From: Chitinophaga varians
Lineage (GTDB): Bacteria; Bacteroidota; Bacteroidia; Chitinophagales; Chitinophagaceae
Reading direction: 5' to 3'
Length of the DNA: 64,000 nt
Assembly: GCF_012641275.1 (NCBI RefSeq)
Contig: NZ_JABAIA010000001.1
Span: 1,674,001-1,738,000, forward strand
This document shows, one piece after another, positions 1 through 8,042 of this stretch; within the stretch, counting starts at the first letter, position 1; every line of letters starts with the position of its first letter. The notes beneath the pieces are model-generated. The model saw nothing but the letters and a program-made list of their open reading frames with translations, was not told the DNA's origin and made no database searches. Both the position numbers and the translations under genes were made by a program.

Positions 1-229
1 GGCGATAACCTTCCCGGGTAAACAGCAGTTGAGCGACAGCTGAAGGAATCGTTATTCTGAAAAGCCCGAAAGCATTGGTAAGTACCCTGGTGGTATCATC
101 AACAATACTGACAGTTGCTCCAGCTACAGGACGATGGGTAATGCTGTCTTCTACTGCTCCCGATACCCAGATTGTTTGTGCATGTACGCCGCCAGCCCAT
201 AACAACAGGAGTAATAGGAATTTTCGCAT
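1..229 (-). CDS. Secreted protein with carboxypeptidase-regulatory-like domain, 3' part missing
   Basis: Only the first 76 codons are inside the window; the gene runs off the left edge. The ATG at 229 opens a clear signal peptide (MRKFLLLLLLWAGGVHAQ, cleavage probably after HA-Q). It is followed by a beta-sandwich segment of the CarboxypepD_reg type, recognisable by VSGAVEDSITHRPVAGATVS and a later NAFGLFRI stretch. In Bacteroidota this domain heads TonB-dependent receptors, DUF5686-type proteins and many surface proteins, so the rest cannot be deduced. It lies downstream of hpt on the same strand, separated from it by a terminator, so it is probably transcribed on its own. Confidence 0.7.
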   Translation of the reverse strand, partial: MRKFLLLLLLWAGGVHAQTIWVSGAVEDSITHRPVAGATVSIVDDTTRVLTNAFGLFRITIPSAVAQLLFTREGYR

Positions 230-283
230 ATGTTAAGGTAATCATTTCCGGTAAAGGAACCAAGCATCCCAAAGGGTGTAAAA

Positions 284-312
284 AAAGCGAAGACCAGGCT
301 GATCTTCGCTTT
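284..312 (-). terminator. Intrinsic terminator of hpt
   Basis: A 10 bp perfect stem (284-293 with 303-312) with a 9 nt loop. On the minus strand it is followed by seven U (plus-strand A at 280-286). It lies about 40 bp past the hpt stop. Confidence 0.75.
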
Positions 313-349
313 CCACGTTCTTTATAGCATTGTTTGTTTGGTTTATATG

Positions 350-895
350 CTACTCTTCGCCTTCCACCAGCTGATAGATTTCCGGCAGATTGCGGCCCAG
401 GCCATCATAATCGAGGCCATAGCCCAGCAGGAATTTATTAGGCACGGAGAAGCCCAGATAGTCGATTTTAATAGGATGTACCATGGCTTCCGGCTTGGTG
501 AGCAGGGAAGCCACCAGCAGTTTTTTAGGTTGCTGATGTTCCAGCTGTGGCAGGAACTGGCTCAGTGTTTTGCCGGTATCCACAATATCTTCGAGGATCA
601 CCACTGTGCGGCCGAAGAGGTCTTCGTCCAGACCGATGGCCTGTACCACGTTACCGGTAGATTTGGTCCCTTTGTAAGAAGCCAGTTTGATAAAGGATAT
701 CTCAGCGGGAATGTTGAGATATTTGAACACGTCACCGGCAAACATAAAAGAACCGTTGAGAATAGCGATAAACAGCGGGCGTTCATCTTTAAGGTCCCTG
801 CTGATGTCTGCAGCTATTTCCTTAATACGCTGCTGCAGCTCTGTTGCACCAATATAGGGCTGGAATTTCTTGTCATGCACCTGAATAACCGACAT
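350..895 (-). CDS. hpt: Hypoxanthine phosphoribosyltransferase
   Basis: This 181-residue cytoplasmic enzyme salvages hypoxanthine (and usually guanine), transferring the phosphoribosyl group of PRPP to give IMP or GMP. The type I phosphoribosyltransferase PRPP loop is clear at about residues 97-109 (VVILEDIVDTGKT). The flap region and the C-terminal base-binding part (VPNKFLLGYGLDYDG) are also typical, and the length matches bacterial Hpt. The ATG at 895 is the natural start. It has its own terminator and a 52 bp gap from the upstream glucosaminidase gene, so it is probably monocistronic or last in a short unit. Confidence 0.95.
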   Translation of the reverse strand: MSVIQVHDKKFQPYIGATELQQRIKEIAADISRDLKDERPLFIAILNGSFMFAGDVFKYLNIPAEISFIKLASYKGTKSTGNVVQAIGLDEDLFGRTVVILEDIVDTGKTLSQFLPQLEHQQPKKLLVASLLTKPEAMVHPIKIDYLGFSVPNKFLLGYGLDYDGLGRNLPEIYQLVEGEE

Positions 896-947
896 AATAC
901 TACTTCATTTCCATATTTAACAATAATAAGCCGAAAAGGATTACTGC

Positions 948-2447
948 TTATTTATTCACTAACAGGCGCTGTCCAATTTTGATATCGAAGCCCTGCAAAT
1001 TATTCCATTCCTGTAACTGTGTTACGGACTTGTTGTACATTTTAGAGATACCGTACAGTGTTTCTTTGGGCTGTACTTCGTGGTACCTGGCGCCCGCAGC
1101 AGTTGATACCGGGGCTGGTTTGTATGCCGGAGGCGGTGTAGCCGGCACCGGAGGAGCGGGAGCAGGCCTGTAGACCGGCGGTTGTGCAGCCGGCGGCGGT
1201 GTGGTGTTTTTGGCAGTGCCGTTGTTATTGCCTACTTCCCCTACTTTCTTCAGATCGTCCACCATACCGGCGGGAACGCCGCCCTCTTGCGGGCGTGCAG
1301 GCTGTGGTTCCGGAGCAGCAGTACCGGCACCGGTATTTTTAGCCACTTCTTCCTTTACTTTTTCAATTTCTTTGCGGGGAGAAAAATCTTCCGGCGGTTC
1401 CTGGTCTTCTTCTCTGATGATACGGGTGTTTTTCGCAAGTGCGGGCGTGCGGGAGGCAAAACCATCGAGGGCCATGCGCTGGCCTGCGGCGGGTTCTTCC
1501 CCTTCATGCATTTTATTGCGGCGGCGCAACCATCTCAGGCGGATACCTTCTGCCTGTGCAATATCGTGCATGGTTTCACCATTGCTGACGTTATGGAATT
1601 CCTTATTACCTTTTTTACCTTTTTTCTGCAGGAAGATAAACATGTCTTTCCGGGGAGGGTTGTCATTCTCCAGGTCGTTGAAGCGGACCAGTTTGCTCAG
1701 GCGGATATCGTGTTTGCTGGCCAGTTGTATCAGGGAGGTACCGGCTTTTACATATACCACGCGGCGGCCGTTGATTTCAAATACGCCTTTGGGATAGTTG
1801 CCGGCCACAGGTTTGCCGCCACCCTGTTGAGGCCTGGAGGAAGGAGCCGGGCGGTTGTCCGGACGGCTGTTGTTACCCGCGTACACAGGTGGTTTTTCTT
1901 CGTTATAATCCTGTTCAGGAGCGGCTTTGCCCATCGCTATCAGCGTGTATTGCTGCAGGTTGTAATCTTCGATCACCTTGATCAGCTGCTGCGGATAGGT
2001 TTTATTGGTGGCGTATCCGGCCTGTTTTAGTCCGAAGGCCCAGGATTTATAATCGTCGCCGTCAAACTGGAACAGGAAAGCGTACCGGGGATTGTTGCGC
2101 AGGAAATCGGAGTGGTCACGGTAAGAGTCCCTGGCGTTGTCGTATACGCGGAAACATTCCTGGGCGGCGTCGTCATCATAGCGGATGGTTTTGCCGGTCC
2201 AGGTGTTTTTACATTTGATACCGAAGTGGTTGTTGGATTGCAGACAGAGCGTCCCGTTGCCGGATTGGGTTTCCACAATGCCCTGTGCCAGTTTGATGGC
2301 TGCGGGCACGCCGGTGCGGCGCATTTCCTCCATGGCAATACTCTTGTAAGTAGCGATGTATTGCTGGGTGGTCATTTTCTGTGCCTTCAGCAGAGGCATG
2401 CAGCCAATAAGAAAACTGACTACCAACAAAAATTTTCTTACTTGCAT
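948..2447 (-). CDS. Secreted N-acetylglucosaminidase with LysM domains
   Basis: A 499-residue predicted peptidoglycan hydrolase. A signal peptide (to about residue 23, LLKAQ) is followed by a FlgJ/LytG-like glucosaminidase domain at about 25-165. The presumed catalytic Glu59 lies in GIVETQSGNG, and SNNHFGIKC is the usual second motif. Beyond it come two divergent LysM-like segments (about 230-275 and 283-330), a long Pro/Ala-rich linker (about 370-445) and a canonical C-terminal LysM (about 450-497, ending QRLLVNK). LysM modules bind glycan strands, so the protein probably acts in the periplasm during cell-wall turnover. Family membership is seen in the sequence; cleavage specificity is inferred. 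Confidence 0.88.
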   Translation of the reverse strand: MQVRKFLLVVSFLIGCMPLLKAQKMTTQQYIATYKSIAMEEMRRTGVPAAIKLAQGIVETQSGNGTLCLQSNNHFGIKCKNTWTGKTIRYDDDAAQECFRVYDNARDSYRDHSDFLRNNPRYAFLFQFDGDDYKSWAFGLKQAGYATNKTYPQQLIKVIEDYNLQQYTLIAMGKAAPEQDYNEEKPPVYAGNNSRPDNRPAPSSRPQQGGGKPVAGNYPKGVFEINGRRVVYVKAGTSLIQLASKHDIRLSKLVRFNDLENDNPPRKDMFIFLQKKGKKGNKEFHNVSNGETMHDIAQAEGIRLRWLRRRNKMHEGEEPAAGQRMALDGFASRTPALAKNTRIIREEDQEPPEDFSPRKEIEKVKEEVAKNTGAGTAAPEPQPARPQEGGVPAGMVDDLKKVGEVGNNNGTAKNTTPPPAAQPPVYRPAPAPPVPATPPPAYKPAPVSTAAGARYHEVQPKETLYGISKMYNKSVTQLQEWNNLQGFDIKIGQRLLVNK

Positions 2448-2486
2448 GTATAATCGAATTTAATGGGCGTGGGTGTTGATGCCGGT

Positions 2487-3125
2487 TTACTTTTTCCTGA
2501 TCAGGAGGATACCATCGCGGATGGTGAGCAACACCTGTTCTGCGCGGTCATCTGCCAGCACTTTTTCACAAAATCTGACCATGGCTTTGGCCTGGCTTCC
2601 CTGCTCGTTTTCCGGCTGTAATACCTGTCCATGGTACAATACATTATCAGCCAGAATAAATCCGCCGGGGCGCAGTTTTTCCCAAACCAGGTCATAATAA
2701 TGCACATAACCGGCTTTATCAGCATCAATAAACACCAAATCAAACACCTCGTCCAGTGATGTCATCACCTCGGCTGCTTTTCCGATATGCATTTTTATTT
2801 TATCAGCATACCCGGATGCCTCAAAATATTGATGGCAAAGGGTCTCCAGTTCTTCGTTGATATCGATGGTGTGTAATATGCCGTCATCAGGCAGGCCTGC
2901 GGCCAGGCAGATGGCGGAATACCCTGTATATGTTCCCAGTTCCAGTATCCGGCGGGGGCGCAACATACGGCTGATCATCTCCAGGAATTTACCCTGTACA
3001 TGGCCACTCAACATATGCGGCAATTCCACTTTCAGGTGCGTTTCACGGTTCAACTTGTACAACAGCGGATTTTCCGGGCTGGTGTATTTTTCAGCATATG
3101 CCTCAACTGCCGGTAGGAGCTCCAT
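2487..3125 (-). CDS. SAM-dependent O-methyltransferase (caffeoyl-CoA OMT family)
   Basis: A 212-residue class I methyltransferase of the cation-dependent CCoAOMT/MdmC family. The SAM-binding glycine loop is ELGTYTGYSA (about residues 61-70). The metal and substrate aspartates sit in FIDADKAGYVHYYD and ADNVLYHG. Members methylate a hydroxyl of a catechol-like substrate; the substrate here cannot be told. It has no signal peptide and is cytoplasmic. The start at 3125 gives the usual length. It lies 39 bp upstream of the glucosaminidase on the same strand, so co-transcription is possible but no functional link is evident. Confidence 0.88.
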   Translation of the reverse strand: MELLPAVEAYAEKYTSPENPLLYKLNRETHLKVELPHMLSGHVQGKFLEMISRMLRPRRILELGTYTGYSAICLAAGLPDDGILHTIDINEELETLCHQYFEASGYADKIKMHIGKAAEVMTSLDEVFDLVFIDADKAGYVHYYDLVWEKLRPGGFILADNVLYHGQVLQPENEQGSQAKAMVRFCEKVLADDRAEQVLLTIRDGILLIRKK

Positions 3126-3229
3126 ATATAAAATTTCTGCAAAGCTATGAAAAAAGCGGTTGCGGCGACACCCATCAACATAACGTTGCCCGGCCGGAAT
3201 TTATTCTTCCGGCTAACGGGCAGGTATAT

Positions 3230-3248
3230 CCGCGCCTGACGGGCGCGG
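3230..3248. repeat. GC-rich hairpin between O-methyltransferase and LOG genes
   Basis: Perfect 7 bp GC stem (3230-3236 with 3242-3248), five-base loop, just past the LOG-family stop. A second 7 bp hairpin (gccggaa/ttccggc) lies at about 3193-3212. Neither has a U-tract, so a terminator role is only possible. Confidence 0.35.
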
Positions 3249-3253
3249 CCGTA

Positions 3254-3952
3254 TTAAAAGTTAGGTCTGAGTTTATTGGTGGTATAAAATACGCGGAAAT
3301 ACTCCACTACTTCGTCTGCGGTATCGAAAAGCTTCAACAGGCCCAGGTCCTGCGGGTTAATATTGCTTTCCTTTTCCATCATTACGGTACGTATCCATTC
3401 CAGCAGGCCGCTCCAGTATTCACGACCTACGAGTACCATCGGAGTTTCTTCCATCTTCTTGGTCTGGATAAGGGTGGCCACTTCAAAAAATTCATCCATG
3501 GTGCCAAATCCGCCGGGCATCATCACAAACCCCTGGGAATATTTGGTGAACATTACCTTGCGGACAAAGAAATAGTCGAAGTTGAGTCTTTTGTCGGGGT
3601 CAATAAAGTCATTGGGGTTCTGCTCATGGGGCAGGGTGATATTGGCGCCTACGGATTTACCATGTGCAGTCTGTGCGCCTTTATTGGCGGCTTCCATTAC
3701 ACCCGGGCCACCACCGGTAATGATACCAAATCCTTCCTCGGCCAGTCTGCGGGAGATTTCCTGGGCCAGTTCATAATAGCGGTTACCAGGTTTAGTACGG
3801 GCAGATCCGAATATAGATATACAGGGGCCTATTTTGGCAAGTGATTCAAAGCCTTCTACGAATTCCGCCATGATCTTGAATATCTGCCAGCTGGAATGCG
3901 CTCTTGTTTCTGTCCAGTCTCTTTCCTTGAGGTTTTTTAAACTACCATTCAT
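3254..3952 (-). CDS. LOG-family Rossmann-fold protein (TIGR00730 type)
   Basis: A 232-residue protein of the family once called lysine decarboxylase-like. Its plant and bacterial members hydrolyse cytokinin or purine riboside 5'-monophosphates to free base and ribose phosphate. The family signature is present: GGGPGVMEAANKGA at about 80-95 and PGGFGTMDEFFE at about 145-157 (the PGGxGTxxE nucleotide motif). The N-terminal 30 residues are extra and hydrophilic. It is cytoplasmic. Its job in Bacteroidota has not been settled, so only the fold and probable nucleotide phosphoribohydrolase chemistry are called. Confidence 0.85.
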   Translation of the reverse strand: MNGSLKNLKERDWTETRAHSSWQIFKIMAEFVEGFESLAKIGPCISIFGSARTKPGNRYYELAQEISRRLAEEGFGIITGGGPGVMEAANKGAQTAHGKSVGANITLPHEQNPNDFIDPDKRLNFDYFFVRKVMFTKYSQGFVMMPGGFGTMDEFFEVATLIQTKKMEETPMVLVGREYWSGLLEWIRTVMMEKESNINPQDLGLLKLFDTADEVVEYFRVFYTTNKLRPNF

Positions 3953-4312
3953 GCCATTGCTGTTTTTGTTGTAAAGAAATGCTGTCCTCCGCTTACGGGC
4001 AGGGATACCCTGTAATTTATAGAATTATTGGCTTTTTGGCATATAAAGTAATAAAAGCAGGTAACTTAAAAGAAACCCGCTTTACATTTAACACGTTATG
4101 AACATGCAGCCATGTTGTTAAAACCTGGCTGCAGAAACGTTGCTAAAGTTGGGTGATACAATTTGGTGAATATGTTCAGCACAATATGAGGTCATCGTGG
4201 ATAATTGTTTTCATAACGTTTGATCTGCATTTAATTTATTAATAATTCATACAAAATCCTAATCCTTTTATGCTTTTGTTGTTTGATATTTTAACATCCG
4301 GCCCCGGACACT
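3953..4312. other. 360 bp intergenic region, no gene seen
   Basis: AT-rich spacer upstream of the LOG-family gene. I see one modest hairpin (gcagcca/tggctgc near 4108-4134) and no convincing ORF, tRNA or canonical TAnnTTTG promoter box. Confidence 0.5.
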
Positions 4313-4356
4313 AAAAAGGGAAACCATTTCGCCTATACGAAATGGTTTCCCTTTTT
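4313..4356 (-). terminator. Strong palindromic terminator after the FAD oxidoreductase
   Basis: A perfect 19 bp stem (4313-4331 with 4338-4356) with a six-base loop and A5/T5 ends. It lies 15 bp past the stop at 4372. It can work in both directions but serves the minus-strand unit. Confidence 0.85.
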
Positions 4357-4371
4357 ATATCGTTCACTGCA

Positions 4372-5502
4372 CTATAGGGAGGTGAGCTCTTCTGCCAGAC
4401 CAAATGACAGCGTCATACCGGCTCCGCTGAGGGCGTTTACGATAGTGACGTCCTTTTCAGGGCTCATTATCAGTTCGGTACCGCCGTTGGTCAGTTTGGG
4501 GTAGATGCCATGCCATTGTTCCTGGATAGTATAGGTGGGCGCCTCCAGGAAAGTATGCATATATTTCAGGATGAGGTCATTGATAAATGCCTTATCAAAT
4601 GGTTCGAAGTCCGGACCATATTCGTGTGAGTCACCGATGGTCAGTTCGCCGGCGCCGTTCTGCGAAATCAGCAGGTGGATGCCCCATTTCACGTACTCCG
4701 GCATTTCTGCTGCAAACCGTTCCTTCAGCGGTGCCAGTGCGGCGCAATCGTTGAACGAAGCATAATGGGCCAGGGTGAGGCCGGCACACAGCGCCGGGCC
4801 CAGCTGCCAGTCGCCCGGCTGCGGAACGGTGCGCATCATCTGCAGTTTGCATTTGGTAAGCGGGGCCGCAGCATAGGCTGCAGGATACAGTGTTTCAAAA
4901 TCCGCTCCGCTGCAAACATATACCTGGTCTACTTTCCATTTTTCATCTTTGGTTTCGACATAGGGCATGCTGATACCGTTAACGGCTGTATTAAACCGGA
5001 CGGCCACATTCATTTTCTCCTCGAGGTGGCGTGCGATGGTGGCACTGGCCTGTCGCGGGTTGACCGTCATTTCTGTCGGGCTCCAGAGGGCGCCCTGCAA
5101 GCCTGCTGTTTTGATGGCCCGGGTATATTGACCAATATTTTCCGGTGCTACCAGCTGGCAGTCAAATCCATTGGCAGGCGCCGCGGCTGCAAATTCTTCC
5201 AGTACGGCCAGTTCATCTTTTTCGTACACGAGGTGCAGTGAACCTGTTTCCTGGCATTGCAGCCCTGTGGCTGCGGCCAGCTCTTTCCACACGCTGCGGC
5301 TATGCATGGCTCGCTGGTACATCTTACCGGCACGCTGGCCGATAGGCCATACCAGTCCGAAATTGCGGATGGAAGCACTGATCGCCCTGCTGTTTCTTTC
5401 AAATAAAACTACTTTTTTCCCTTTGGACGCCAGTTTGTACGCCATGGCCAGTCCTACGATGCCGGCGCCTACTACGGCTACATCCGCTTGTTGTTGTTGC
5501 AT
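4372..5502 (-). CDS. FAD-dependent oxidoreductase, phosphonatase-associated (TIGR03364 type)
   Basis: A 376-residue DAO-family flavoenzyme. The N-terminal dinucleotide fold is VAVVGAGIVGLAMAYKLASK with the FAD-ribose acidic end at VLFER. The C-terminal end carries the usual second FAD contact (SPEKDVTIVNALSGAGMT). It lies 20 bp downstream of a phosphonatase-like hydrolase. This pairing is the known signature of the TIGR03364/TIGR03351 couple, for which oxidative deamination of an aminophosphonate to a phosphonoaldehyde has been proposed. The fold and pairing are seen; the substrate is inferred. No PhnW transaminase or phosphonate transporter is in the window. A glycine/sarcosine-oxidase-like activity on another amine is the alternative. 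Confidence 0.82.
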   Translation of the reverse strand: MQQQQADVAVVGAGIVGLAMAYKLASKGKKVVLFERNSRAISASIRNFGLVWPIGQRAGKMYQRAMHSRSVWKELAAATGLQCQETGSLHLVYEKDELAVLEEFAAAAPANGFDCQLVAPENIGQYTRAIKTAGLQGALWSPTEMTVNPRQASATIARHLEEKMNVAVRFNTAVNGISMPYVETKDEKWKVDQVYVCSGADFETLYPAAYAAAPLTKCKLQMMRTVPQPGDWQLGPALCAGLTLAHYASFNDCAALAPLKERFAAEMPEYVKWGIHLLISQNGAGELTIGDSHEYGPDFEPFDKAFINDLILKYMHTFLEAPTYTIQEQWHGIYPKLTNGGTELIMSPEKDVTIVNALSGAGMTLSFGLAEELTSL

Positions 5503-5522
5503 GATCGCTATTGAGCAAGAGT

Positions 5523-6200
5523 TTATAATATAGATAACAGTTCATCAATAGAAGCTACCAGGTGGGTATGCGGGCCTTTCGCCAGTTCTTCCCTGCTATA
5601 GGCGCCGGTAGTCACACCTACCACATAACGGCAGCCGGCATTGGTACCTTCTTCCAGATCGGAAATAGTGTCTCCTACTTTCATCACTTCTTCTATACTG
5701 CGCACGCCCAGTGTTTCCATGATGCGGTAGATCATATAAGGATAAGGACGGCCATGAGGCACTTCATCGCTGGTGGCTACCGCGTCGATCAGCCCCTGTT
5801 CCTGCCAGCCGGTGCGTTGCAGGATCACGTTAGTGATATCGCGGTCAAAACCAGTGTCCAGCGCTACTTTGATTCCTTTTTGCCGCAATGCAGTGAAGAC
5901 CGCGGACACGCCCTGCTTCTCCCTTACGGAAGTATCAGTAGCGTAATGGGCTTTCATGTTTTCCACAAAATGCGTGTGCAGCTGGTCAATAAACTGATCG
6001 TCTGCATGCCGCACATCGTTCTTTTGTTGCAGCAAATAACGGATCGCAAATGGTTTGGCGTACCCCATCACTTCGTTCACTTCTTCCAGGGATACCTGCA
6101 CGCCTGCCAGTTGAATGGCCTGTTGCAGCACTTTGGCCACATTGGCCTCGTCGTGCAGCGTGGTGCCCGCAATATCAAAAACAGCTAATTTAATCTCCAT
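5523..6200 (-). CDS. Phosphonatase-like HAD hydrolase (TIGR03351 type)
   Basis: A 225-residue HAD enzyme with the special marks of phosphonoacetaldehyde hydrolase. The nucleophile motif is DIAGTT (Asp9, with Ala two residues on instead of the usual second Asp). A cap-domain lysine (Lys49 in MGYAKPFAIRYLL) aligns with the Schiff-base lysine of PhnX. An Arg (HGRPYPYMIY) replaces the usual HAD lysine. The last motif is VKVGDTISDLEEG. These features imply cleavage of a C-P bond in a 2-oxoethylphosphonate such as phosphonoacetaldehyde or its 1-hydroxy form. It is first in a two-gene unit with the FAD oxidoreductase that probably makes its substrate. Confidence 0.87.
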   Translation of the reverse strand: MEIKLAVFDIAGTTLHDEANVAKVLQQAIQLAGVQVSLEEVNEVMGYAKPFAIRYLLQQKNDVRHADDQFIDQLHTHFVENMKAHYATDTSVREKQGVSAVFTALRQKGIKVALDTGFDRDITNVILQRTGWQEQGLIDAVATSDEVPHGRPYPYMIYRIMETLGVRSIEEVMKVGDTISDLEEGTNAGCRYVVGVTTGAYSREELAKGPHTHLVASIDELLSIL

Positions 6201-6295
6201 CTCTTTAAAAATTGATGGAACAAAGGTATAAAAGTTGTAAAAATAAGTTTAGCATTTATAAACAAATTTAACAAGGAGGTAACATGAGGAGGAAT

Positions 6296-6328
6296 AAAAA
6301 AAACCCGTCCGGCTCACGCCAGACGGGT
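6296..6328 (-). terminator. Intrinsic terminator of the PorP operon
   Basis: An 11 bp stem with one G-U pair (6303-6313 with 6318-6328) and loop tcac. On the minus strand it is followed by about eight U. It lies 23 bp past the stop at 6352. Confidence 0.85.
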
Positions 6329-6351
6329 CATATTAATATTTTCCGGGGGAA

Positions 6352-6933
6352 TCAGAAGCCCAAACCGGCGCCTACACGGTAGATCAGGTTATTACGGTAA
6401 GGTGAGCGGTTGTCCTGGATCACATCATACATAATAGAGATGCCGATACCTACACGGCCACCTACGCTTTGGGTATAACCTGCGCCCACCAACAGGCTGG
6501 GCACACTGTAGTTGGTACTGAAATCACTTTTCGGATTGGTATAATACACCGTTGATTTCTGGGAAACGAAGTTATACTCCGGCTGAATGTGTACAAACAG
6601 CATCGGGATAGGATATACACGTCCCCAGATACCGCCGCCGAAGATGGTATATTTATCACGCTGGGCTACTTCGCCATAACCATTATAGCTTTTGAATTGT
6701 CCGTACTGCGCGTTTACGTTGATACCGGCGGCGATGTAATCATTGAAACGGTAGCCCACGAGCGGGGACACCTCCACATTGGTATAATCGCCGAAAACCA
6801 TGCCCAGCGAACCTCCCAGTATCAGCCGGGAACGGTCGAAACCGCGCGGCGCACTGGTGTCTGTTTTATAATACTGTGCATGCGCCAGCTGGGCGGAGAT
6901 AAGAAGACAGATACCTATCAATAAACGTTTCAT
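6352..6933 (-). CDS. Putative outer-membrane beta-barrel protein
   Basis: 193 residues from the ATG at 6933, chosen because MKRLLIGICLLISAQLAHAQ is a clean signal peptide. An in-frame ATG at 7026 would add 31 residues and overlap the upstream gene. The mature part alternates hydrophobic and polar residues, has many Tyr/Gly and ends in aromatic RVGAGLGF, as in small porin-like barrels. Segments such as GYRFNDYIAAGINVNAQYG look like barrel strands. It is the last gene of an operon with PorP/SprF and a T9SS-sorted giant protein, so a role beside T9SS is plausible but unproven. Confidence 0.72.
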   Translation of the reverse strand: MKRLLIGICLLISAQLAHAQYYKTDTSAPRGFDRSRLILGGSLGMVFGDYTNVEVSPLVGYRFNDYIAAGINVNAQYGQFKSYNGYGEVAQRDKYTIFGGGIWGRVYPIPMLFVHIQPEYNFVSQKSTVYYTNPKSDFSTNYSVPSLLVGAGYTQSVGGRVGIGISIMYDVIQDNRSPYRNNLIYRVGAGLGF

Positions 6934-7010
6934 ACCTGGTTTGTTATGTTTAACTAATGTTAGGGGTAAAAGCATGTATCCGGGCAAAAATAACCATTTA
7001 CTGATTCTCT

Positions 7011-8036
7011 TTAGAAAGAAGGACAAATGGTAGACTTTTTCGCATTGGAAAAACTACGGTTAGAATATAATCCACTGTAAACCAGGCCGATCTCATACGC
7101 CCCCCTCCTGCTGTTAGACACGGCCAGGTTGGAAGTAGTGACATCGTAACTGAACTGGAGTTTAATATTACTCAACTGATAACCCACCATGAACATAGCA
7201 GCATCTTTGGCGCGATAGTAAATACCACCGGACACCTGCTTGGTGCCATCACCGGAAAGATTGTACGCCGCGTTCAGCCCGATCACAAACTCGCTGGTGC
7301 TGGCCTGACGGGAGTAATAAGCACTGGGGTTGATGATCAGCAGATCACTGGTTTTGATGCTCGCATTCAGAAAGCCGGTATAACGACGGGGTACTTTATT
7401 ATCACCGTTATAAAAGGTTTCCCGGGGCGTATTGACATGCTGTACCGCGAAACCTGTATTGATGTACAGATTTTCTGTCGGGAAATAAGCATAATTCATT
7501 CCTACGTTCAGATCAAAATAATTCACGGCGGACTGCGTAAACGGCTCTGCGGTGGGCATCTGGGAGTCGAAGAATTTTCCGTTCCACTGGTCCCCGAAAG
7601 TCAGTTTGGTAATATCCACCCGCTTGCCGGCAGATCCGGCCTGGAAACCCATTGACAACAGGCTGCTTTCACCCAGCAACTGATGATAGGCAACAGAGGC
7701 ATAGCCTTTGGTGGAAGTCAGATTTCCACTACCCGCCACATCACGAAGAATAACACCGCCGACGCCCAGCCATCCGTAGATGAGCCGGTCGCTCAACAGC
7801 TGGAAATCACCATATACCGACATGGTCCGGTAAGGCACCGGAATACTGGTCCACTGGTCGCGATAATTGGCCCCCACCCGGAAATTTCCGTCGGGGATAA
7901 AACCGGTATTGGCAGGGTTGGTGGTTAAAGGCGAATTGTAATATTGCGAAAAGTGCAGGTCCTGTGCGGACACGCTCACTGTGAGCAACATTACGATCAC
8001 CCACCCTGCGGTGATGTTAACAATCAGCTTCTTCAT
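7011..8036 (-). CDS. PorP/SprF-family outer-membrane protein
   Basis: A 341-residue type IX secretion-associated barrel. The signal peptide (to SVSAQ) is followed by the family hallmark DLHFSQYYNSPLTTNPANTG at the mature N terminus. Repeated barrel strands follow, such as GFQAGSAGKRVDITKLTFGDQW. PorP/SprF paralogues typically sit right after one large protein with the gliding-associated C-terminal domain and help export or anchor that partner. Here the partner is the 1234-residue product encoded only 6 bp upstream. The family call is secure from the N-terminal motif; specificity for that neighbour is inferred from the operon. Confidence 0.92.
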   Translation of the reverse strand: MKKLIVNITAGWVIVMLLTVSVSAQDLHFSQYYNSPLTTNPANTGFIPDGNFRVGANYRDQWTSIPVPYRTMSVYGDFQLLSDRLIYGWLGVGGVILRDVAGSGNLTSTKGYASVAYHQLLGESSLLSMGFQAGSAGKRVDITKLTFGDQWNGKFFDSQMPTAEPFTQSAVNYFDLNVGMNYAYFPTENLYINTGFAVQHVNTPRETFYNGDNKVPRRYTGFLNASIKTSDLLIINPSAYYSRQASTSEFVIGLNAAYNLSGDGTKQVSGGIYYRAKDAAMFMVGYQLSNIKLQFSYDVTTSNLAVSNSRRGAYEIGLVYSGLYSNRSFSNAKKSTICPSF

Positions 8037-8042
8037 GACTCA

